A DNA stretch of 56,235 nt from CAZRDB01 sp964598695 (GTDB lineage: Bacteria > Armatimonadota > Zipacnadia > UBA1398). Below the pieces are notes generated by a model that was not told the origin of the DNA, made no database searches, and saw only the letters and a program-made list of their open reading frames with translations. Numbering within the stretch: the stretch's first letter is position 1; the number at the start of each line of letters is the position of its first letter. The DNA lies in NCBI GenBank assembly GCA_964598695.1, contig CAZRDB010000008.1:1-56235 (forward strand), in the 5' to 3' direction. The translations under genes and the position numbers were made by a program. Below are positions 42,895 through 51,701 of this stretch, in pieces.

Positions 42895-45216
42895 CTACTC
42901 CGGCGCCTTCCGGCGTCGACGCCGTCGCGGGGCCGCGGCCGTGCCGTTGGCCGCCGGCTCGACTGGCTCCGCAGGCGCCGGGGGCGGCGTCTCGGTCGCG
43001 ACGGCCGCGCTCGGCCGTCGGCGCGTGTGCCGCTTCCGCGCGGCCGACGGCGCGGGAGTCTCGGCCGGCGATTCGGGCGCCGACTCCGCGGGCCGGGCCA
43101 CCGGCGACGCGTCACTCCCCTCGCCCGCCGTCGTCTTGCGGCTCTCCCCTCGCCGACGCGCGGTGCGTGCCGGCTTCGCCGGCTTCTCCTCACTCGGGGG
43201 CGGAGGCGCCGGCTTCGCCTCCTCGACGACCGGAGGCGTCGCCGCCGCGGGCGCCTTCTTCGCGCTGCGGCCGCGGCCCCGGCTCCGGCTGCGCTTCGCC
43301 GGAGCGCCCTCCGTTGGCTCATGCGGGGCGACCACCGGCTCGGGGGCCGAAGTCGCCGGCTCCGATCCCTCTTCCTCATCGTGTCGATCGGCTCCGTGCG
43401 CTCCCGCCGGCCCGTCGGCGCGCTTGCCGCGGCGCGACCGCCGCTTGCGCCGTCCGGAACCCTCCGCGTGGGGCTCGTGCGCATCGCCCCCGGGAGGGGC
43501 CGGCCGCACCGCGACGGCCCCGGGCTCGCCCACGCGCAGTCCGGGGTAGCGGGCGATCAGTGCCGCGAGATCGATCGCGCGGAAGCCGGCGTAGTCGCCC
43601 GGGTGGTGGCCGAGATGGGGCGAGATCACCTCGAGGCCGTCCCGCTCGATCCGCGCGACAACCTCCTGCGCCACCTCGGGGATCGTGCGCGTCCCGTCCA
43701 GAATCGTCTTGCGCTTCGCGAGGTCCAGCGCGTCGCCCATCGCCCGAAGCTGCGACGAGTCGACGAGGCCGGCCAGCTCGGCCGTCGGGATCTCCGCCGT
43801 GCCGAACACGAGCGTGTCGAGACCGCGAACGCTGATCTTGCCGAACTTGCCGCCGGCCTGCGAGCTGATCGTGCCCGGATCGGGTGCGCGCGGGGGCAGC
43901 GGAGTGAGGTCGCGCTCCGCAACACCCACGCCGGTGCGCGCGTAGGAGGCCGTGGCATCGCGCAGCTCGGTGCCCTCGGCCACGAGGATCGTATCGGCGA
44001 TCTCGAGGAAGTCGCCGCAGCTTCCGGTCGCCACGATCGAGGAGACGCCGTAGTTGTCGTACAGCGCCCGCGCGAGGTCGACGTACGGCGCGACGCCGGC
44101 GCCGGCGGCGGCCTCCCCCACCAGCGACCGCACGCGGCTGTCGGCCGCGAGGAAGGCAGCCGGGCACTCAGCCTCGTCGAGCAACAGGAGCCTGCTGCCG
44201 GCCTCCACCGCTTCCACGACGCCGGCCATCAGGGACTCCATCCGCCCGGCGTGGGCGGTGGAGGCGAACGGGGCGGAGTCTTCCTCCGCAGCGGGACCGA
44301 TGAACCAGTCGAGCGGCGTGGCGGCGATCGGGCGCCCGGGCTCGGGACACACGCGCCAAGCCGTCGGCTCCGCGACCGCCATCTCGCGGTCGCTGCCCGG
44401 CGCCCAGTCGTGGATGCCCGCGCCAATCGCGTCGACCAGAGCGCCCTGCCAGCCGAGCACGCCGCCCACAACAACCGTCACGCCGGCCGGGATCGCCAGC
44501 CCGACGGCCTCCTCGCCGTTGGCGAGCCGCACCGTCGCGCGGAGCGAGGCGGGCGCCGCGAGGGCGAAGCCGCTCGCCGCGCGGCCGGTCGTGTCCTCCT
44601 TGCGGGCCGCGTCGATCGGCAGGCCGTCGCGCAGGAAGGCGACCCAGCCCCGGGAGGCCAGCTCGCCCCGGAGCGCCGCCTGATCCTCGACGGACTCCAC
44701 GTGCTGCCGGAGCAGGTCGGAGGTGCGGCTGTCGAACAGCAGCGCCTCGCGGGCGAGGGTCGGGATGTCGGAGAAGATCAGGCGCTCCCAGGCGGTCGTG
44801 AGCGCGAGCGGGGTCTCGGTCGCGACTCGAAAGCTGAGCCGCAGCTCGACGACCTCGGCCGACAGCCGAACGGCGGTCCGCGCAAGCACGGCCGGCCCGC
44901 CGGCATCGACATGCACCGAGCCGTGGTTGTCCGCCGCTCTGCGGGCGAGGATGGCGTGGGCCTGGCGCGCGATCCAGTCCTCGGTGGCGCGCTGGGCGGC
45001 GGGCGTGGCGACGAAGCGGCGCGGGAACTTCGCGACCTGCTGGTCGACCCGGAGGCGCAAGCGCGTAGGCGAGCTGGAGGGGTCCTTCTGGACGTAGTCG
45101 ATGAGGACCTGGAAGTGGCCGAAGTCGTACGGGCCGCTCAAGCCGCGGTAGGCGGCGAGACCGCCTCGACCCGCGGCCGAGGCGATGCGTTCGCGAAGTA
45201 CGTCTGGTGTCTGCAC
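42895..45216 (-). CDS. ABC_ATPase-family protein with lost Walker A and basic C-terminal tail
   Basis: A 773-residue protein, GTG 45216 preceded by GGGAAGG. Residues 1 to about 570 match the predicted ABC-class ATPase family (COG3044 type): YRGLSGPYDFGHFQVLIDYV, IPAGVTVVVGG, HDWAPGSDRE, DLARALYDNYGVSSIVATGS, CGDFLEIADTILVAEGTELR and VDSSQLRAMGDALDLA. Where the family has GKST, this protein reads W256-Q257-G258-A259, so the phosphate-binding lysine is missing. The Walker B strand LLLLDEAE (D347, E348) is kept. From about 575 on it is a Pro/Ala/Glu tail with basic clusters (RRKRRSRRGKR, KRSRSRGRGRSAKK, RKRHTRRR), as in RNA-binding proteins. ATPase activity is unlikely. Confidence 0.8.
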   Translation of the reverse strand: MQTPDVLRERIASAAGRGGLAAYRGLSGPYDFGHFQVLIDYVQKDPSSSPTRLRLRVDQQVAKFPRRFVATPAAQRATEDWIARQAHAILARRAADNHGSVHVDAGGPAVLARTAVRLSAEVVELRLSFRVATETPLALTTAWERLIFSDIPTLAREALLFDSRTSDLLRQHVESVEDQAALRGELASRGWVAFLRDGLPIDAARKEDTTGRAASGFALAAPASLRATVRLANGEEAVGLAIPAGVTVVVGGVLGWQGALVDAIGAGIHDWAPGSDREMAVAEPTAWRVCPEPGRPIAATPLDWFIGPAAEEDSAPFASTAHAGRMESLMAGVVEAVEAGSRLLLLDEAECPAAFLAADSRVRSLVGEAAAGAGVAPYVDLARALYDNYGVSSIVATGSCGDFLEIADTILVAEGTELRDATASYARTGVGVAERDLTPLPPRAPDPGTISSQAGGKFGKISVRGLDTLVFGTAEIPTAELAGLVDSSQLRAMGDALDLAKRKTILDGTRTIPEVAQEVVARIERDGLEVISPHLGHHPGDYAGFRAIDLAALIARYPGLRVGEPGAVAVRPAPPGGDAHEPHAEGSGRRKRRSRRGKRADGPAGAHGADRHDEEEGSEPATSAPEPVVAPHEPTEGAPAKRSRSRGRGRSAKKAPAAATPPVVEEAKPAPPPPSEEKPAKPARTARRRGESRKTTAGEGSDASPVARPAESAPESPAETPAPSAARKRHTRRRPSAAVATETPPPAPAEPVEPAANGTAAAPRRRRRRKAPE

Positions 45217-45298
45217 GTTGGGACCTTCCCCGGAACCGGTCAGACCGTGCGCACGGAGGCGACCACCCACGGGAGCCCCACGCGCGCCAGCAGCGGCC

Positions 45299-46153
45299 TC
45301 ACGCGAGCTGCTGGGCCTCGGGGTCGGAGGGCACGGTGCGGCCCCGGGTCTCCGTCACGGTCGGACGTCCACGACGGCGGCGCACGGTGTCGTAATCGAT
45401 GCCTGCCGCCTCGACCGCTCTCCGCCATGTCCCGAAGTAGCGGGAGCTTTTCGCCGCGGCGAGGAGGGCGCCGTGGCTTGCCATGACCGACTTCTGCGAG
45501 AGATCGACCGACTCCCGATGGAGCCGGCGGATCTCCTCGATGATCCTGCGCCGCGTCCATTGGCGCGCCGGAGCCCGGGGCGTCTGCACGACCCCGGCCG
45601 CTTCCAGCGCCGCTTGCCAGCTTCCGTAGTTCTCGCGCCGCCGGGCCGCGCGGTAGAGCCCGGCGTGGTTACGGTTCACGGCCGACCAGTTGAGGCTCTG
45701 CCCGGAGTCGCGGATCTCGCGGATCGCCTCCACGATCCGCTCACGCGACCAGAAGTGGCTGCCTCGGATCTGGTCGTAGCCCAGACCGGCCGATTCGATC
45801 GCCCGGCGCCAGCTCCCGAAGTACCGCCGCGCACAAGCGGCCGAGTAGAGCTGCTTGTGGCGCTTCTTGAACTCCGAGGAGAGGAGATCCTCGCCCTCTT
45901 CATGCGCCTTGCGGATCGCGCGCGTGATCCGCTCGCGGCTCCAGACCTGTTCGCCACGCTTGATCTGGTTGTAGTCGAGACCGGCCGCCCGGATCGCCTC
46001 GCGCCAACTCGCGAAGTGGCTCGGCGAGCGGGCGGAGGAGAACAGCGCGCCGTGAGTCCTCCGGATGCCCGTCGGCGAGAGGTCCACACCCTCGGAGTGG
46101 AGGTGCCGGATCATGGCGACGATGTTCTCGCGGGTCCACTTGTTCCCGGCCAT
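45299..46153 (-). CDS. Protein of four HNH-associated (homing-endonuclease-type) repeats
   Basis: A 284-residue protein made almost wholly of four tandem repeats starting at W6, W71, W135 and W199 (period 64-65). Consensus elements are W[TS]RExI near the start, then a helix, GxDLS, Hxx-LYxAA, YFGSWRxAIEAAG and xYDxI. This matches the repeat found beside HNH and homing endonuclease domains, thought to bind DNA. No HNH, LAGLIDADG or GIY-YIG motif is present. A 22-residue tail follows. ATG 46153 is preferred over an upstream extension because the first repeat begins immediately after it and GGAGAGG lies upstream. It precedes the ABC_ATPase gene by 82 bases on the same strand. Confidence 0.8.
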   Translation of the reverse strand: MAGNKWTRENIVAMIRHLHSEGVDLSPTGIRRTHGALFSSARSPSHFASWREAIRAAGLDYNQIKRGEQVWSRERITRAIRKAHEEGEDLLSSEFKKRHKQLYSAACARRYFGSWRRAIESAGLGYDQIRGSHFWSRERIVEAIREIRDSGQSLNWSAVNRNHAGLYRAARRRENYGSWQAALEAAGVVQTPRAPARQWTRRRIIEEIRRLHRESVDLSQKSVMASHGALLAAAKSSRYFGTWRRAVEAAGIDYDTVRRRRGRPTVTETRGRTVPSDPEAQQLA

Positions 46154-46368
46154 GCCGACTGCCTCTCCGAAGGAATCCCAGCTCGCGCACGCGCAGCCAT
46201 CGCAGCTCCCACGCGCAGCGAGTTCGCCAACCAGTGGCGCCCCCGCCATGCGGACCGCGCCACTCTACCATGCTGGGCACGAACGGGACAGAGACCCTCG
46301 CCGCCGGAGGCGGAAGGGTGCGATCCGTCCGGCGCCCCCCGCCGCCGGACGGACCGGGGTGCGCATCA

Positions 46369-49300
46369 CTACGGTTCCGAGTCGCCCTCGGAGATCCCTT
46401 CTTCCTCCTCCGGCCGAATTCCGAACAGCGCGCGCTTGCCGCGCATGTACAGCGTCTGGAGGTCGTCGAAGATCGTGTACAGAGCCGGCATGACCAGCAG
46501 CGTGAGGTACATCGAGAACAACACGCCACCCGTGACCGAGGCGCCGAGCGGCTGGCGGAACTCCGACCCGTTCCCGAAGCCGGTGGAGATCGGGAGCAGC
46601 GCCAGCACGAGGGCAAACGTGGTCATCATGATCGGCCGGTACCGCGTGGGGCCCGCGCGCAGGAGCGCGTCGTGGCGCGAGTAGCCCCGCGACCGCAGCG
46701 TGTTGGTGTAGTCGATCAGCAGGATCGAGTTCTTCGTCACGAGACCCACGAGCATGATCACGCCGATCATGCCGAAGATGTCGTTCGTCACGCCCGCGAC
46801 CCACAAGCCGAGGTAGGCGCCCGAGATCGCCATCGGAACGCCGGTCATGATGACCATCGGGTAGAACCACGACTCGTAGAGCATGACCAGCAGCGCGAAG
46901 ACCAGGATCACCGCGATCATCATCGCCTGGCCCATGAACTTCATGGAGTCGCCCATGATGTCGGCCTCGCCGCCGACCTTGTACGAGATCCCCGTCGGGG
47001 GCTTGAGATCGCCCTTCAGCACGGTCTCGATCTCCGTCACGATCTGGCTGATCGCGAGGTCGGGCCTGGCCTTGTCGAAGCTGACCGTCACCAGGTCCNN
47101 NNNNNNNNCCCGGGGTCGAGTCCGATCGTGATCATGTCCTGGCGGTTCTTGCGCGTCAGCTCCGCCGGTCCCTCGCCCAGCTCGACCCGGGCCACCTCGC
47201 GGAGCCGGATCGGTCGCCCGTCCTTGGTGGCGACCACGATCGCGCCGACGTCGTCCGGCGTCCGCATCTGGGCCTGGTCCAGCTCGATACGGATGTCGAA
47301 CTCGTCGTTGCCCTCGCGGTACTTGAGGCTCGTGTCGCCCTCGACCGCCGTGCGGACGGCGCCGGCCACCTGCGCGACCGACAGCCCCAGCCCCGCGCTC
47401 CGGATCCGGTCGATCCGCGCCTGGATCTCGGGACGGCCAACCTTGTAGCTCAGGTCGACGCCGATCAACGTCGGCATCTGGCGCAGGCGCTCGGCGACCT
47501 TCGACGAGTACTCGAGGAGGCCCGTATCCCGCGAGCCCGTGATCTCGAGCGACAGGGCGTTCATGCCGCTCCCGCCGCCCTCACTCGGCCCGCGCACGCG
47601 GATCGTGGCGCCCGCGATCCGCGTATCGCAGTCGGCCTGGATCCGCTTGATCAGGTCGTTGACGCTCGCGACGCGGAACTTCTTGGTGGGCGACGAGCCG
47701 TCACCCTCCTTGTGGTGGGGGTTGCGCCCCTCCCACAGCTCCCGCCCGCGGACCGCCGCGAACATGCGCGCCAGCTTCTGCGCGCGGTCTCAGCTCTTCA
47801 CCGAGATCTGGGCGTAGTTGCGGCCCGAGGTCTGGGCCGCGCGGCCGACATCGGTGATGACCGTCTCGACCTCCGGGTACCCCTTGAGGATCTCCTCCAC
47901 CTGGCGGGCGACCCTGTCGGTCGCGTCGAGGTTCTTGTCGATCGGCATCTCGATGTAGACCGTCAGCTCGCCCTGGTCGGCCGAGCTGAAGAAGTTCATA
48001 CCGAGCGACTTGCCGATGGTGGCCATGATCACCACGAGCGTGAGCGCCGCGCCGACCACCGCGACCCAGCGGCCCCAGCGGCTGATCGTGAACTCCAGCG
48101 CCCGCACGTAGACCGTGCGGCGACGGACGGCCGTCTCGCCCGCTTCGCCCTCACCGTCGCCATGCTTGACGTCCTTGCCCTTCATCCAGCGGGCCGCGAG
48201 CATCGGCGTGATCGTGAAGGAGACCAGCAGGCTGAACATGGTCGCGAAGGCGACCGTGGCGCCGAAGGGGCGGAAGAACTTGCCGACGATGCCGCCCATC
48301 ATCGCGATGGGCACGAAGACCACCACGTCGGTGAGCGTGATCGCCAGGGCGGCGAGGCCGATCTCCTCGCGGCCGTCGAGCGCGGCCTGCTCCGGCGTCT
48401 TGCCCATCGCGAGATGGCGGTAGATGTTCTCCAGAACGACGATGGAGTCGTCGACCAGGATTCCGATCGCAAGCGCCAGGCCGAGCATGGTCATGAAGTT
48501 CATGGTCAGGCCGACCAGGTCCATGAGCATGAAGGTCGCGAGCAGCGAGGTCGGGATCGCGAAGAAGATGATGACCGTGGCCCGGAGGTTGCGCAGCACC
48601 CAGAACACGAGGGCCGTCGCGAACAGCACGCCGTAGATCAGGCTCTTGACCAGGTCGTCGAGCGAGTCCTTGGTGAAGACCGATTCGTCGCTCGAGGTCG
48701 TGAACTTCACCCCTCCGGGCAGGGTCTGCTGCAGCAGCGCCAGCCGCTGCTTGACGCCGTCGGCCGTCTCGATGACGTTGGCCTCGGAGGTCTTCGTCAC
48801 CGTGAATGTGACCGAGGGCTTGCCGTTGAGACGCGAGACCGTCTCGGGCTCGGCGATGGCGTCGACCACTTCGGCGACGTCGCGCAACCGCACGAGCGCG
48901 CCGTCGTGCGTCTGGAAGGTGAGCTGGCGGATCTCGTCCGGGGTCTTGAACTGGCCCAGCACGCGGACCGAGAAGTTGCGCTCGCCCTCCTGGAGCGAGC
49001 CGCCCGGCACGTCCAGGTTCTGCAGCGCGAGCCAGGAGCGGAACTCGGAGACCGACATCCCGATCGCTTCCAGGCGGTCCTGGTGGACCCGGACCTGGAT
49101 CTCGCGGATGTCGCCGCCGCCCACCGCGACCGACGCGACGCCCTTGGCGCCGGAGAGCCGGTCCTTGATCGTGCGGTCGGCGAAGGTGCGCAGCTCCCGG
49201 TTGTCGAGCTGATCCGAGGTCGCGCCCGTGATGATCGTCGGCTGGGCGCTGAAGTCGAACTTCTGCACGATCGGCGCATCGGCATCGTCGGGGAGCTGAT

Positions 49301-49649
49301 CGACGACGCCGGCCACCTTGTCGCGGACGTCGGCCGCGGCCTCATTGGGGTCGGCGCCGACCTCGAACTTGACGAGGACGTAGCACAGGCCCTCCCGCGA
49401 GGTCGTGCTGACCTCGTCCACACCCGAGATCGTCGAGACCGCCTGCTCGATCGGTTCGCCGATCAGCCGCTCGGCGTCGTCCGGGCTCGCGCCCGGGTAG
49501 ACCGTCGCGACCGTGACGAACGGGATGTCGACGTTCGGGAAGAGCTGCTTCGGCAGCTGCACGTAGGCCATCAGGCCCATCAAGCCGACGGCGATGAAGA
49601 ACATCGCCATCGCGACCGGTCGTTTGACCGCTACTCTGGTTAGCCACAT
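46369..49649 (-). CDS. RND efflux pump permease (AcrB/HAE1 family), interrupted
   Basis: The gene would encode about 1090 residues, the inner-membrane proton-driven pump of a tripartite exporter. The first half has MWLTRVAVKRPVAMAMFF, YPGASPDDAERLIGEPIEQA and the TM4 motif GLALAIGILVDDSIVVLENI with paired Asp; the second half has VMLVGLVTKNSILLIDYTN and TTFALVLALLPI. Two lesions occur: an in-frame TGA at 47790-47792 in the second porter region (after YAQISVKS, resuming DRAQKLARMF in the same frame) and the 10-N gap at 47099-47108, across which the frame does not match. Start ATG 49649 has GGAGG upstream. A TGG-to-TGA error or mutation would explain the stop. Confidence 0.85.
47099..47108. other. 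Assembly gap (10 N)
   Basis: Ten N bases interrupt the RND permease gene. The reading frames on the two sides agree only if the true gap length is 2 modulo 3, so ten is a placeholder. Only a few residues appear to be missing when the flanking segments are compared with the usual length of the family in this region. Confidence 0.95.
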
Positions 49650-49697
49650 CCAGTGTGCCTCCGGATCCGAGGAGGGCGCGGGCGCCCTCGACCCGCG

Positions 49698-51701
49698 CTA
49701 CTCGGCCTTGGCGCCCGTCTCGGCCGGGCTCGAGGCCTCCGCCGAGGCAGCGGGGATCGCCACGGTCGACTCCGGCGCGGCGCTCGTCAGATCCGCTGCC
49801 GGCTCGGGGCCTCCGCCCTCCACCAGCCGGGCCTCGACCCGCACGCCGTCACTCAGGGTCTCCTTGCCGTGGATCACGACCTGCTCGCCGGGCGTGAGGC
49901 CCTCGACGACCTCGACGACGCCGTCGCCCTCGATGCCGAGGCGCAGCTCGCGCCGCTTGGCCACGCCGTCCTCGACGACGTAGACGAGCACGCTGCCGCC
50001 CGACTCGATCAGAACGTCCTTCGGCACCGTGATCGCCGACGGGTTCTCGCGCACCTTGACCTGACCGCGCGCGAACATCCCCGGCTTCACGCCGCCCTCG
50101 GCCGGAACCGAGACCTTGATCGTGAACATCCGGCTCGCGGCATCGCCCGCCGGCAGCACCGAGACCAGCCGGCCGATGACCGTGCCCTCGCCCGCGCCGT
50201 CAACCGTCACATCGACCGCGTCGCCCGTCTGCAGCCGGGTCACGTCCAGCTCGGAGACCGTCGCCTCGAACTCCAGCGTATCCTCGGCCACGATCGTCAT
50301 GACCGGCATCGTCGCCGGCGCGATCTCGCCCACGTCGGCATTGCGCGCGAGGATCCGCCCGCTGACCGGGGAGATCAGGATCCGCTTCGACCGCTGGGCC
50401 GCATACAGCGCGACCGAGGCCTGCGCCGACTTGAGCGCCGCCACCGCGCGCGCGACCTCCTTCTCGTCCACCTGCAGGGTGATCTCGCCGGCCTGGGCCT
50501 GGTTGCGCGCGATCTCGGCGGCCTCGAGGGCCTTCTGCGCATTGTCGATGTCGACGTCCGCGCTCCGAACCTGAAGCCGCTTGTTCTCGGCATCCACGAG
50601 ACCGATCCGCGCGGCCGCAAGGCTCTGCTCCGCGATCCGGACGCTCTCCTCGGCCGCGGCCACGGCCTGGCGCCGCTGCTCCACCGCGTCGCTGCCCGAA
50701 CGGGCGTTGAGCAGGTTGGCCTTCGCCTGCGCGATCTGCTCCTGCGCGATCGTGAGCTGCTCCTGCGTCGCACCCTCCCGCGTCAGCGAGAGCGCCTGCT
50801 GGGCCTGGCTGAGACGGCTGGCTGCCGTGTCGTACTGCAGTTGGGCGGTATCGACGGTCTGCTGACTCGCGGCGCCGGCGTCACGCAGGGCCGCGAGGCG
50901 CTGGAGGTCGCGCCGAGCGTTGTCGACGGCCAGCTCGGCCTGCCGCACGCTCTCCTCCGCCTGCGCCCGCTCCTGGCTCCGCGCGCCGTTTCTCAGGTTC
51001 GCGTACGAAGCCTCGGCGGCGCGGACGGCGGCCTCCGCCGCGTCGACGCCCGACCGGCTGCCGGTCTCGGTCTGGCTGAGGCTGAGCCGGGCCGTGTCGA
51101 CCGCGATCTTCGCCTGCTGCACGCCGGACTCGGCCTGGGCGACCTGCGTCCGCGCGGCCGCGACGCCATCCTCCACGCCCCGGGCCAGCAGCTCACGGGC
51201 CGTCCGCGCCTGGTCGAGCTGGTTGCGGGCGGCCTGGACACGGTTCTCGGCCGCGCTGATGTTGTTCTGGAGTGAGACGTCCTGGTAGGTGTGGCCCTGG
51301 CGCGCCTGCTCCACGGCCACGCGCGCGCCCTCGGCCAGGGCGCTGGCCTGCGCGATCGAGGCATCCAGCTCCTTGGTCTCCATCCGGCAGATGACCTGCC
51401 CGGCCTTGACCGGATCACCCTCCTTGCCGCACAGGTAGGTGACCTTGTCGGGCATCGTCGTGCCGACGCTCACTTCGTTGAGCGACTTCACGGTGCCCGT
51501 GACCTCGATCGTCTCCGACAGACTGCCGAGCTGCGCCTCGACGGTGTCGACCGGGACGGCCAGCTCCTGCTCCGGGCCGCCGTCGGTCTGGGCAGCGCCC
51601 CGGCGGCAGCCGCCGGCGATCACGACGGAAGCCACCACTACGAGGACCACATAGAGCCCCGTCGCGAACGCGGGGCGGATACGGGGGAACGCGCGCTTCA
51701 T
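49698..51701 (-). CDS. HlyD/AcrA-type periplasmic adaptor with very long coiled coil
   Basis: A 667-residue membrane-fusion protein. A membrane helix with a possible lipoprotein cysteine (VVVASVVIAGGCRRG) opens it. The lipoyl half SLSETIEVTGTVKSLNEVSV comes before, and KRILISPVSGRILARNADVG after, a helical hairpin of about 345 residues (roughly 110-455) rich in Ala/Gln heptads. Beta-barrel and membrane-proximal domains follow (VDVTVDGAGEG, FARGQVKVRENPSAITVP). AcrA is about 400 residues, so the hairpin is greatly extended. The ATG at 51701 overlaps the tolC stop (ATGA) and has GGAGG upstream. It ends 48 bases before the RND gene. Confidence 0.9.
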   Translation of the reverse strand: MKRAFPRIRPAFATGLYVVLVVVASVVIAGGCRRGAAQTDGGPEQELAVPVDTVEAQLGSLSETIEVTGTVKSLNEVSVGTTMPDKVTYLCGKEGDPVKAGQVICRMETKELDASIAQASALAEGARVAVEQARQGHTYQDVSLQNNISAAENRVQAARNQLDQARTARELLARGVEDGVAAARTQVAQAESGVQQAKIAVDTARLSLSQTETGSRSGVDAAEAAVRAAEASYANLRNGARSQERAQAEESVRQAELAVDNARRDLQRLAALRDAGAASQQTVDTAQLQYDTAASRLSQAQQALSLTREGATQEQLTIAQEQIAQAKANLLNARSGSDAVEQRRQAVAAAEESVRIAEQSLAAARIGLVDAENKRLQVRSADVDIDNAQKALEAAEIARNQAQAGEITLQVDEKEVARAVAALKSAQASVALYAAQRSKRILISPVSGRILARNADVGEIAPATMPVMTIVAEDTLEFEATVSELDVTRLQTGDAVDVTVDGAGEGTVIGRLVSVLPAGDAASRMFTIKVSVPAEGGVKPGMFARGQVKVRENPSAITVPKDVLIESGGSVLVYVVEDGVAKRRELRLGIEGDGVVEVVEGLTPGEQVVIHGKETLSDGVRVEARLVEGGGPEPAADLTSAAPESTVAIPAASAEASSPAETGAKAE

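Noticed and set aside
47790..47792. TGA as selenocysteine or a reassigned codon
   Set aside because: RND permeases have no known selenocysteine at this site, no SECIS-like hairpin was obvious, and many genes in the window use TGA as their stop, including ATGA overlaps.
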